Positions 35,960 to 46,506 of a stretch of 64,000 nt of DNA are shown piece after piece. The translations under genes and the position numbers were made by a program. The notes under the pieces were generated by a model. It was given only the letters and a program-made list of their open reading frames with translations. It had not been told where the DNA came from and made no database searches. The stretch is from Piper betle. Taxonomy: Eukaryota; Streptophyta; Magnoliopsida; Piperales; Piperaceae. Within the stretch, counting starts at the first letter, position 1. Every line of letters starts with the position of its first letter. Location of the stretch: assembly GCA_033002965.1 (NCBI GenBank), contig JAURVB010013801.1:124001-188000 (forward strand). The letters are read 5' to 3'.

Positions 35960-37600
35960 TTATTTATTTTTTGAATGATTATGTATTTATTATTTTGTTA
36001 TTTATATGATTAATAACATGAGTATATGTGATATTTACTCGTGTTTAGCCATGTATTTATATAGTATACGTATATTATTATTTTATGATTAGAGTATTGT
36101 TATTTTCATGTATTTATTACTTATCTATTTATTCATGAGTGTATGTATTTATTTATTTATTATTTTGTTATTGGTTATCTCCTTTATTATGTACCAATTT
36201 GTGTGCCGTATGTTTAGTTGTAGGTTTATGTGAGAACACACAACGTACATGCATCATATATAAATATCAATATTTTACTTAGTAGTGGACTTCAATATAG
36301 GTTTTGGACTTCGATCTAGCCGTAGATGAGATGTCATGCTTAGAACTTGGACGATAGGTCCGCAGGATTCTTCTCACTTTTTATCGTTATATTTTATTCC
36401 TGATTTGATTTTTAGATCACAGGACGTATTAAATGGTTGTTTTATCGGATCCCACTTAACAATGAGGCATTTAGAAGTATTTTACTTTTGTGATTAATAA
36501 TCCTCGAGGATGAGGCTTTCGAATATGATTTTGAAAATAAGATCTACTGTAAGTTGCCTTCAGGCCTATTATATAAATCTCTTCCCACACCTATATATAA
36601 TTTTCATGAATTTTTAGTGAAATGTGAGATAGGGAAAGTCGATTGCTGCATCTTAAAATAAAGTGCATGTTAATCAAGGCTGGCTCTGGATTTGGTTCAA
36701 GTTGGGTCACCTCATTTTTAGCCGTTTTCACCCATTTCTTGACTGTTTTCAGTAATTCGAAAACCCCTACATTAGTTTAGATGCGTATTCATATTATTTA
36801 ACATAATTTGGATGTCATGAGTATTTTTATTTATTTATTGATTTATTCATTATTATTATTATTTATCTTTATTTATATGTTTATCGTATATGATGAATGT
36901 TTACATAATTATTTGTTATTATTCATGATATATTTATGTATTAATATTAGTCTTATTATGTTTACTAGATTTTATATATTTATTTATTTATCTTTTTATT
37001 AGTTGCATGTATGCCATTATTTATTTGTATTCAAGTACGCATTTCGTATTGGTTATTATTATTCATGATTAATTAATATTAACTATTTATTTATTTATTT
37101 ATTGAATGATTATGTATTTATTTATTTATGTATTTACTAATACGAGTATATAAAATATTTACTCGTACATTTATATAGCATAGTTATAGTATTACTTTAT
37201 GATTTGAGTGTTATTATTGTCATGTATTTATTATTTACCTATTCATTCACGAGTATATTTACTTATTTATTATTTGTTTATTAGCTATTTTCTTTGTTAA
37301 TGTCTTGATTTACGTATTATATGTTTAGTTGTAAGTTTATTTAGTATTATCTTCATTATTATGATGTATTGACGATGTGAACGCACACTATGAGCATGCA
37401 TTATATAAAGATGTCAATATTTTATTTAGCAGCGGGCTTCGATGCATCATATAGCAGTGGGCGCGTCGTAGATGAAATGACACGCTTAACTTGGACCACA
37501 AGTCCGTTAGGATTCTTCTTTTTTATCGCTATATTTTATTGTTAATTTAATTTTCAGATTGCAGGTTGTGTTAAGGTCATATTTTAAATTACAGCATATT
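35960..37600 (+). repeat. Tandemly repeated remnants of a Ty3/gypsy-type LTR
   Basis: About 480 bases at 35960-36440 recur at 37090-37580 (TATTTA-rich stretch, then GTAGATGARATG, CTTGGAC and TTCTTTTTATCG words). The segment at 36300-36660 is similar to the reverse complement of 63610-63950 (GGATCCCACTTAAC, CCTCGAGGATGAG, GTTGCCTTC-GGCCTATTAT). It is therefore an old, plus-oriented LTR relative of the element at the right edge. The ATTT-rich frame at 36808-37002 is not a gene. Confidence 0.65.
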
Positions 37601-38057
37601 GTAGTTGTCTTAATTGTTTGAAATATCATTACTATATTTTCAAATTTTATTCACAATGTCAATAATTCTTGAAAACAAATATTTCACATTTTTACATTCT
37701 TTCATACTTAAATTATCAAAATCAATTTATAAATTTTAAAGTTTTACCAAAATTACCTTATTATTTATAAATTCATTCTACAAAAATTTTCAAGTATCTA
37801 TAGATTTTATTGTTCTCATAATCTATGAAAATATAGCTTTAATTGCTCTTTGTTAGAGGCGGAAGAGGGCCTCCTAATCGTCTTTCCTCTTCTCTTTACT
37901 CCCGTTGACTATAACTTCGTTACTTTGTAATTTAAAAAACCATTGGAGGGGTTGGAAGCTTATTCAAAGGTGTGTCTGGAGACTTGTTCTTGTCTGCCGA
38001 CGACTGGATCTGCGTTTTCATCTCCAAAAACTCTGACCTTCGTCACCTTTGCACATC
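37601..38057. other. Upstream region of the resistance gene
   Basis: AT-rich DNA up to about 37850, then a more balanced stretch that probably holds the 5' UTR. No clear TATA box was singled out. Short open frames overlapping the start are shadows. Confidence 0.4.
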
Positions 38058-41000
38058 ATGGCTCTCCAGATCATGGGGGAGGCTGCTGTTACTGCCTTTT
38101 TACAATCTCTTCTTCAGGATCTCGCTGCTGTTATCGGGATGGGCCCCAATCTCTTCCTGGATTTCGATCGGGAGCTGAAAAAAATGGAGACGATGCTGTC
38201 AAGATTTCAAGATCTTCTTGTGGACGGTGAAAGGAGGAGGCTTGGTGAGAAGAGCGTGGATAAGTGGATGGATGATCTCAAGGACTTGCTCTATGATGCA
38301 GACGACTTACTTGACGAGGTCAAGTTGGAAAGGCAGCATCTTGACCGTACGACTAAAAGTCAACCAAGCAACATCCAGGTACACAACAACTTCTCCGATA
38401 TTTATGGTAGATCAAATAACATCAAGAGTAGGATTTGTTGTGTTTTGGGTAGACTTGAAGAACTTGCCCAAGAGGCAGATTACCTCAAGATAAGGAGGGA
38501 TATTGTGGGACGCTATGCAAATTGGACAATGCCTCACGCGATGTCCAGACCTGAGACGGGTCCTTCTATAGATGAATCTGAGATACATGGCCGTGAGAAG
38601 GACATAGAAAGCTTAGTTGACATGTTGTTGGCAACGGATGCTCGTTCAACAAGCAAGAAGAAGTATGATGTGATTTGCCTGGTCGGGATGGGAGGGTTAG
38701 GGAAGACCACCCTTGCCCAACTAGTATTTCAAGATCAGAGGGTTGAAAATGCGTTCGAGGTGAAGAGTTGGGCTTGTGTGTCCGATGTTTTTGATGTTAC
38801 GAAAGTGACTAAAGAGCTGGTAGAGTATGCTGCACCACCAGGCATGTACTCAAACATTCAGTCCCTAGCAGCACTACAAGCTAGTCTTAAAAGTATTGTC
38901 AACAATAAAAGATTTTTGTTTGTGTTGGATGATGTCTGGACGACCAAAGAGTGGGACAAGTTGAAAGCTCCGTTTAATTTTGGTGCAAAAGGTAGTAAAA
39001 TTCTTGTTACTACTAGAATGAAAAAAGTGGCAGATGGTATTAGCAACAAGGCACCGTATCCATTAGGCCTGCTAGATTATGATCACTGCTGGGCCATATT
39101 CAGAGATAAAGCTTTTGAGGGGATTGATGTGGGTATAAATAAGGAAGAGATGATGAAAATGGGGAAGGTGATCGTGGAAAAATGTGGTGGAGTTCCTCTT
39201 GCCGTTAAAGTAATTGGGGCCATGTTGCGAGGGGCTGAAGAGGGAAGGTGGAAGGCTATATTGCAAAATGAACTGTGGCATTCGGCCTTTGAGAACGATG
39301 AAATCCACCCAGCCTTGAGATTAAGTTACTATTATTTACCGGCTTTTCTAAAGCGTTGCTTTGAATACTTCTCCATATTCCCCTCTGATTACAGGTTTAA
39401 ACAAAATAAATTAGTACGAATGTGGATTGCAGAAGGCCTAATAGAGGTAAAAGAAGGTACATTGCCAGATCATATTGGGTATCAATACTATAACGATCTG
39501 AAAGGGAGATCTCTCATTCAAGAAAATGATATGATGCATGACATCATACATCACCTTGCCTGCATTGCATCTGGGAAATTTTTCTACCAAGCGAAAAGTG
39601 GTTCCAGTTCAAGTAAAGCTCCTGCAAGTGTGAGGCATGCATCTTTTAGTGGTCCATTTCATGATGGTAAGAAGTTAGAGTTGATCGTCGATGCAAATAA
39701 CTTACGCACACTCATAGGGAACGTGGGCCGTGGAGATGGGTCACATGAACAAATTTGGTCTTACAAAATGCTGAGAGTTTTGGACTTCCCTTTGTTCGTA
39801 GCATATTAGAGCTACCGAGTTCCATTGGTGATATGAAGCATCTCCGTTATATCAGTTTAAGAAGTTGTGGACTAGCTGGAGATCTCCCGGATTCAATATG
39901 CACGCTCAGCAATTTGCAAGTGTTGGACCTTTCACATTGTGGTCATCTTCAAAAGTTACCCAAGGATATGGGTAACCTCTTTAATCTATGGTTCCTAGAC
40001 ATTTCTTTCACTGGAGTATCAAGTCTGCCAGAATCAATTTACACTATTTACAACTTGCGAGTCCTAAACCTTATCTATTTGTAGTCGTCTTACACATTTG
40101 GCAATAGACATTGGCAATCTCCAAAGCTTGCGGGAACTTAACCTTCGGGGTAGTTCAATATCAAGTGTTCCTGAATCTATTTTAAATGTCACGAGTCTTT
40201 ACGTGCTAGATATAGATGTTTCTTGTGAATTGCCACCACACATAGGAAAGTTAACTGGCCTTGAGGTATTGACGTCATATACTGTTGGTAAGGAAAAAGG
40301 GCGAGGCATCAATGAGCTCAAAGACTTGAACGGGCTTAAAGGCAGACTACGCGTTGACAGGATGGAAAACATTGGTACCGCAGAGGAAGCTTCCATGGCT
40401 GATTTTAAGAGCAAGAAGCACATTGAGGAACTTGGGTTCTGTTGGACCGACGAAAGATGGAGAATCAATGATGCCCCTTCCAATTCCTTGGCAAGAGATG
40501 GAGAATCAATGGAGGTGAAAATCCTGGAAGCTCTTGAACCCCATGACGCCCTCAAAACCTTGGTCTTCTTTAACTACGGTGGCCGCAAGCTTCCCAATTG
40601 GATGTCCAGCCTTCGCAACCTCGTGGATTTAGAAATTGCCCGTTTGGGGATGATGGAGAGGGTGGTGGGGGTGGAGCTTCCATCTCTAAAAATATTAACG
40701 ATTAAAAACTGCCCTGTTTTGAGGGAAGTTTCAATGGCTACTCCAAAGCTGACGATATTGACTTTGAGAGAATTGTGGAGCATTAAAAGCAGCCTCCCTA
40801 GCTCTTCTTCCATCGTTCTCCCTTGCCCATCAATTGGAGAAATTAGATTGTGAGTATTGTTGTCTCGATTGGTTCCTGCGACAAGTACAAGCTTCTGCTA
40901 CAAATGCAACGTGGATCGAACTCAAAAAGTTAAGGGTAGATCTTGGTCAATTAGATGATAAGATCACTTGTTTGCCAAGCGGCCTCACATCCCTGGAGTC

Positions 41001-41466
41001 TCTCACACTTGTGAATTTGTGTCCAGCAAACTTCTTGCTCCTACCACCTAATCGTGATGATGAAGTCGGTTCTCCACCCTCCCTGCAGGAATTATGTTTT
41101 TCCGATTGCCCAAACTTGACTTGCATGCCCAGCGATTTGCACAAATTCACCTCTCTCACAAAAATCGATGTCGACCAATGCCCCGAACTCATCTCCCTTG
41201 ACCCTCAAGACCTGCCGCTGCCAGCTGATCACCTTGAATATCTTTGGATATCAAATTGTAGAAAGCTGAGGAACTTGCCCGATGGATTTAGCAACTTCAC
41301 CTCTCTAAAAGCATTGCAACTTTTAAATTGCCCCAACCTCGAGATCCGCCCGCATGATGTTTTACCTCCCAACCTTGTAAGTTTGTGGGTGGTTATGTGT
41401 CCCAAACTAGAGGAGCAGTTAGTGAGGGAAGGCCGAACAGATTGGCAATCGCTACGCCGCTTGTGA
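38058..41466 (+). pseudogene. CC-NBS-LRR (CNL) disease-resistance gene with three frameshifts
   Basis: The start ATG at 38058 opens MALQIMGEAAVTAF. The coiled-coil domain (residues 1 to about 150) has YDADDLLDE, an EDVID-like site. The NB-ARC domain has the P-loop GMGGLGKTT (about residue 209), kinase-2 LFVLDDVW (about 287), GSKILVTTR, GLPL box CGGVPLAVK (about 375), RNBS-D CFEYFSIFP (about 432) and MHD (about 492). Leucine-rich repeats run from about 39830 to the TGA at 41464. Such proteins sit in the cytosol, sense pathogen effectors and trigger cell death. The frame is broken near 39775-39805 (net -1 or +2), near 40078 (one extra T) and near 40830 (net +1). Outside these points the repeats read cleanly, so the breaks are recent or are assembly errors. 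ATGCAG followed by GTACAA at 41477-41488 could be a 3' UTR intron donor. Confidence 0.93.
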
Positions 41467-42590
41467 TGCAACCGTGTATGCAGGTACAATACAAGTACTC
41501 TAATAATTTCCATTTACTACTCTTTCACAACATAACATCACATACAAATAATTTCCCTGTTCTACTCTCATAATTACAACTCCCAATCATTTGCATCCCA
41601 TTTGAATGGCTGCAAGTTCATTTCTTAAAATCTAATTAGGATCATTTGGCGGTGCCGCCTCAATAAATTAACTTTACAACTGCCTAATATGCATATTTAT
41701 TTATTAATAGTATTCTTTTCTCTTCCTTTTGTTATGCAAAATTTTGGCTTCTCGGTGGATGTTTCACGAGTATGGGTGAACTTTTTTTATTTTTAGTTTG
41801 TAAAAGTTTATTAGCTTTGATAGTCAATAGCAGCTGATATGCATATTTATTTTTTAATAGTAATAATACCTCATTTTGGATATAATTAAGCACTCTTGAA
41901 ACAAATAAGCAACTTGAGATTATTTCTCGTGGAAATAAATTTTTTACTTGTGTTTTAGGCTTTTGGCCAATTATCATGACTCTTGTGTTACTCGGATGCA
42001 AGCACCATTTGCGTACGTGGGGAAGAAAGGCAACTATCAAGCAGGTTGATGGCACCATGCAGTACTGTGTCACCAATTTTACAATGTTTGCAACCAATCG
42101 ATTAGTTGGCTTCTCATTACCTGATCTGTGCCATGCAACCACAGTACAAGACATCAATCCCACTTCATATAAGACTATTTAATTGGCTGTGATTTGTAAA
42201 CACTTCAAATTTCTCAATTTCTACTATTGTTATAATCATCAATTATCAATCACGGGTTAGTTCGATCATCATGAAAGAAGTTGGTGATTTGGTGCATCCA
42301 GACAATTTAAGAGTTGCGGTAGCCTTGTTTATACTTTAATTATGTTTTTTTCTTTGAATGGTAGGGGCAACAACGTGTGATCACCTGTTTTTTAGCTCAA
42401 CCAAAAAACGAGTTCAAGTTGCCACATGCTTATTTTAATTGACGTGATTTCAATGTTGAATCCGTGAAAAACTTAGCGAAAATTTTTCAATGGTTGGTTT
42501 TCACATGCCATGTTCAAGTAAAGAAGATAATTAATAATACATAAAATATTGTTTTTAACCATAATCGCCTGCTCGAATTATAATTAATAC
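41467..42590. other. Downstream region of the resistance gene
   Basis: AT-rich; probably 3' UTR with a possible intron. The 68-codon frame at 41976-42182 and its antisense shadow show no recognisable domain. Confidence 0.4.
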
Positions 42591-42619
42591 TTGTGCTTCA
42601 GATTGCAGAAAATTCAACA

Positions 42620-43142
42620 ACTCATCAATGGAATTTCCCCTAGCTTTGGTGTCAAGTTGAGTGAGAACGTTATGAAGTGTAGTGCATGCTAAGATAACCT
42701 TGGGACGGAGTTGTATTAGCATCAGAAATTAAGGTAAAACATGATGGGATATGATAATGATTAACATTTCCAAGTTCAATATCAATGATGACCCCAGCAT
42801 CCAAGAAGGGAATTTTCTCAAAGAAGATCATTACAATTACTTAACAAATTAACTATGAATCTCCTTTGCCACCCATGCATGCTCAATGTATAACCCATTT
42901 GACTTTGACAAATATGATGTGAAAATTGACTTTCCTGTAATCCCATTAGCAATCACCAACGTCCAAGCTCCAAGCATTTGAAGGGTTGTAAGTTGGAAAG
43001 AATCGATACCTTCCCAAACATCTCTAATGTGGCGTTTCTTTCTATGTACAATCTGCATCACAGTTGGATAAGTTAGAAGATAGGCAAGGCAGTATAGAAC
43101 CAACTTACCATATAAACAGAGCAGAGTATTTGATAAAGTCAT
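42620..43142 (-). other. Unidentified coding-like fragment
   Basis: The minus-strand frame 43142-42849 contains VHRKKRHIRDVWEGIDSF, QMLGAWTLVIANGITGKS and IEHAWVAKEI, less AT-biased than its surroundings and reading like a conserved protein. Further down the minus strand (about 42690-42620) TTLHNVLTQLDTKARG can be read in another frame. I do not recognise the family. It lies just downstream of the NRPB2 relic on the same strand and could be a relic of the next gene. Confidence 0.35.
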
Positions 43143-43339
43143 TGGTGACTCATCCTTCCCTACAAATAATTAAAAATGTTACAACGAGTTTTTTTTTTTT
43201 TTAAATAGAATATTGAGAGCCCTGTAATCTACCTCCATGTACACATCCCAAGAATATTGAGTTTATTTTTTTGACAGCATGTTGCAAAATTTTTGGCCTC
43301 CAACTCAACTTAACTTATATTTCACGTCCTCTTCTTTTT

Positions 43340-45372
43340 GTTATCTTTTGATGGCTTCATTTCCTTTGTAAACATACTAGGAGCAACAGCCATGGCCATA
43401 AGCTAATGGAAGAGCAGCTTACAAGCATACAGTATGTGTACGTGCAAAAAGGAAATGAACGAAGAAAGTCACACTAGAGAAGAAGACTATTCTTGTATGC
43501 ATGAATATTTCGTTGCGGTTTGGGAAATGAATTGAGGGAAGGGAGAGACCTGAACTATATGCCTTGTTCTTGCAGCCCCTGCACTCAGAGGAATTTTTCT
43601 TAAGATTTGCAATGGTAATCAGTCCACAACGCTCATAGACATGGACTCGGTAAGCATCGCTCTTATCAGAGAGCCTCTCCTTCAGAAAGTGTGCAGCTCC
43701 ATCTGCAATCATCCAGTCACGCCCCATTTCTCCAAATCGCAAACCTCCATCACGTGAACGCCCCTCAGCTGGTGTCTAGTCAAAATTTGCACCGGCCACC
43801 CCCACGGGAGTGGATTTTGTCATCCACCATATGTTTCAACCGTTGGTAATATGTTGGGCCTAAGAATATCATTGCTGTTAACTTCCTACCAGTATGGCCA
43901 TTATACATGGTTTCAAAGCCCCGCATCTGGTAGCCACATTCATGAAGAGCTTTGCTGACAGTATCTACCAAAACATGCCAAACACATCCCAGCAGGGATT
44001 GAATTTGTCAGTCATGAAATACTGGGAAAAGATAAAAAAACAACAGCCAATTAGATGAGATAATTTCTCTCGGCCTCTTAATCAAACAAATTTGTACACA
44101 TGCACTTATATAGCAGTTCAATTAGAAGAATGATCGAGTGGTTATCTTTTCTGGGAGAAGCCTCTATTTCAACCGTCCATGGTATGTCCTCTTGTGTGTA
44201 TGTCATACCAACAGTTACCTTCTGTCCATGCTACTGCTGAGCTTGTCACCAATTTGAGGTACCCTGACGGATCTCATTCTTTAACAAATCTCAACCCATC
44301 AGCATTGGTTGTCAATAACACCTACAAAATATAAGAAAATTAACAAATCCAACAAGAGAAATAACACAGACAACACAAACAAAATCCTATCTTCTTAAAA
44401 AGGAAAACGTAATAATAGCATATTTCCAAAATTTTATCCATAGAAGTAACCACTTGATCCACCATTCCACTTTCGCTGTGTCTTAAACTTGTGCTGTGAC
44501 CACGCCTTGTATAGCGTGAACCCATGCACCCTTGGGATTCATCCTGGGCAATAGGAGAAGTCTTCCCGATGATGGCATCTTCACCTGAAACCCTTATTCC
44601 ATGATAATAACATAACCAATTAGTGTCGTGTAGCAAACAGATCAAGCCCATCATCATCCAGCTTGTCATACGAACCATGCCTCATGCCCTACAAAATAAC
44701 ATTATCAAACTACGGGCAACAACACATTGTTCGTCATTTGAAGCTGTTATCTCACTCACCATAGTGTTTTCCCTATTTGGACGACCAAAGTCTTCTTTCA
44801 CAAGTGCTCCCATCTTCTTCTCTTCATCCCTGGAAAAGGAAGAGAACTTTACAGAGAGAAAATATTGCCACATAAGATGCCACCTTAAACCAAGAAATAC
44901 AAGACTATCTATCACCTGTATGATCGGAAGAATAAAGATATGAAAAAGCCATGATCTATTGAAGATTGATTCATAATCACTGAATCTTCTTGGCCGTAAC
45001 CAGTTAAATAACAGGCAATGGCCACAATGGCATTATAAAAAAAGCCGTGAAACCAGTTAAGTAGTTAAAGACAAGGTAAATATAATTAACAATTAAGAAT
45101 AATGGAAAACATACAATCCCAGCTGGTAGCTGCCTAAAATGCAAATGTTCCATTGCACGAGTCGTTACCAATGGTTTCTGTGTATAATAAAGCACATATG
45201 CTAATGTATCCTGCATTACGTCAGAAAAATTGTTAGTAATTACTTCTGAAAGAAAAGCAATATAGCTGGATCAATGTATGAAGAAAAAGTCAAAAGAAAT
45301 ATGTACCATTCGAAACTGGTAATTCCCAAGGCCTGCTTTCCATGGCAGACTGATATGTATTACGAGGTGACT
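43340..45372 (-). pseudogene. NRPB2: RNA polymerase II second-largest subunit, 3' exons, decayed
   Basis: Minus-strand exons in the correct order with introns retained: 45372-45307 (QSPRNTYQSAM), 45210-45115 ([25 protein letters not shown]), about 45033-44917 ([16 protein letters not shown]), 44829-44760 (DEEKKMGALVKEDFGRP), 44688 down (GMRHGSYDKLDDDGL), about 44590-44410 (RVSGEDAIIGKT, RYTRRGHSTSLRHSESGMVD), about 44215-44150 (VTVGMTYTQEDIPWTVE), 43971-43530 ([37 protein letters not shown]) and about 43440-43345 (YACKLLF, stop, LMAMAVAP). These cover the catalytic hybrid-binding, wall and clamp regions. Damage: small deletions in the first exon, a doubtful acceptor before 45033, indels near 43790, an in-frame TAG in the last exon. 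The 5' two thirds are missing, cut at the fusion with PIN. Confidence 0.9.
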
Positions 45373-46506
45373 GCATTCGAACCAGCTGATCCGTTCACCG
45401 GATATCTAACATTGGCTTCCGAAACAGGGGAGGAGGTCGAGCTCCTCACGAACACATGCAGCTTCTTGGTCGGCCCGCCGGCGATGGCGACTCCGCCATC
45501 CTTCTTCACCCCTAAGCTCCCCGTCGACGCCAGCATCGAATTCGGCGTCGGGTAAGAGGCGGCGGTCGTGGCACTGCCGCCGCCGCCATTAACAAACTCA
45601 TTGCGCAAGCTCCTCCACGCCATATGATGCTTCCCGCACCTCATCCCCTCATCGTCGAAGTTGGACGTCCTCGGCGTCGGCCCCTTGGAGGACTGCAGCG
45701 AGTAGACATCTCCGGCGTTCCTCGGGCTGGGCACCTTGATGGAGAACATGGCGTAGAAGTCGTTCTGGTTGAAGCTGGAAGCCCGAGGCGTCGACTCCGG
45801 AGTTCTCCACTCCGGTGAGGTTGGAAGCTCGTGGCGTGATGGAGGTCATGGAGTTGAAACCATGCGACTTGTTATGGTTACAGAATGACACCATCAACAG
45901 GGACGAGGTGGGGCGGTGGACGACGACGTTTAGCTTGCCGTCGCAGCCGACCTCGGCCGAGGTCTCGAGCGGCTCCCGGCCGTTGAGCGAGACGACGTCG
46001 GAGTCGAACTTGAAGGAGGTGATCGAGGCGGCGGTGTTGGGGAACTGCTCGGACCAGCTGAAGACGAAGAGGAAGAGCATGAGGGTGTACCGGATGACGG
46101 ACTGGAAGAAGACGATCTGGACCATGAGGGAGGCGGAGAAATCGCCGTACATGGCCCGGAGGAGGGGGATGCCCATGACGAGCGTGTTGGGGAGAGTGGA
46201 GAGGGAGAAGAGGGTGATGACCCAGCCGGAGAAGGCCTGCCACAGGAAGAGGGCGGAGAGGATGACCGCCTTCTGGAGGGAGTCGGCAGCGAGGAAACGG
46301 TAGTTCATGGCGTAGGCGTCATTGGAGGAGATGAAGTGGAAGGCCAGGAGGGGGACGGCGAAGACGGCCACGAACCGGTTGATGCCGGCGCATTGCTCCG
46401 GGGTGAAGATCTTCCGCCACCGGACCGAGCCGTAGGCCAGGACCATGGCGACGTACAGGGGGACGATGGCCGCCAGCACGTCGTAGATGTCCTTCCCGGT
46501 TATCAT
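45373..46506 (-). pseudogene. PIN2: PIN2-like auxin efflux carrier, 5' part, truncated by fusion to NRPB2
   Basis: The start ATG at 46504-46506 opens [20 protein letters not shown], the canonical PIN N terminus. The first membrane domain follows with [31 protein letters not shown] and [17 protein letters not shown], then the loop start [16 protein letters not shown]. In-frame gaps remove a few residues each after LWQAFSG and after FVFSW. Near 45795 the part that should read IYSLQSS is missing and the frame shifts. The loop resumes from 45780 with [42 protein letters not shown] and SPVSEA. At 45372/45373 it runs directly into an NRPB2 exon out of frame and stops four codons later. High GC content contrasts with the surroundings, as is usual for monocot-like PIN first exons. 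A product would lack the C-terminal membrane domain. Confidence 0.9.

Noticed and set aside
36808..37002. Putative membrane protein of 64 codons
   Set aside because: Translation of a TTTA/TTAT-rich repeat; the apparent hydrophobicity is a composition artefact.
41976..42182. Small protein downstream of the resistance gene
   Set aside because: No domain, and AT-rich flanks; more likely 3' UTR or spacer.
6300..46506. A single PIN2 gene split by a 38-kb insertion
   Set aside because: The two halves share an overlapping loop segment with different residues, and the upstream half runs into NRPB2, so they are separate copies.
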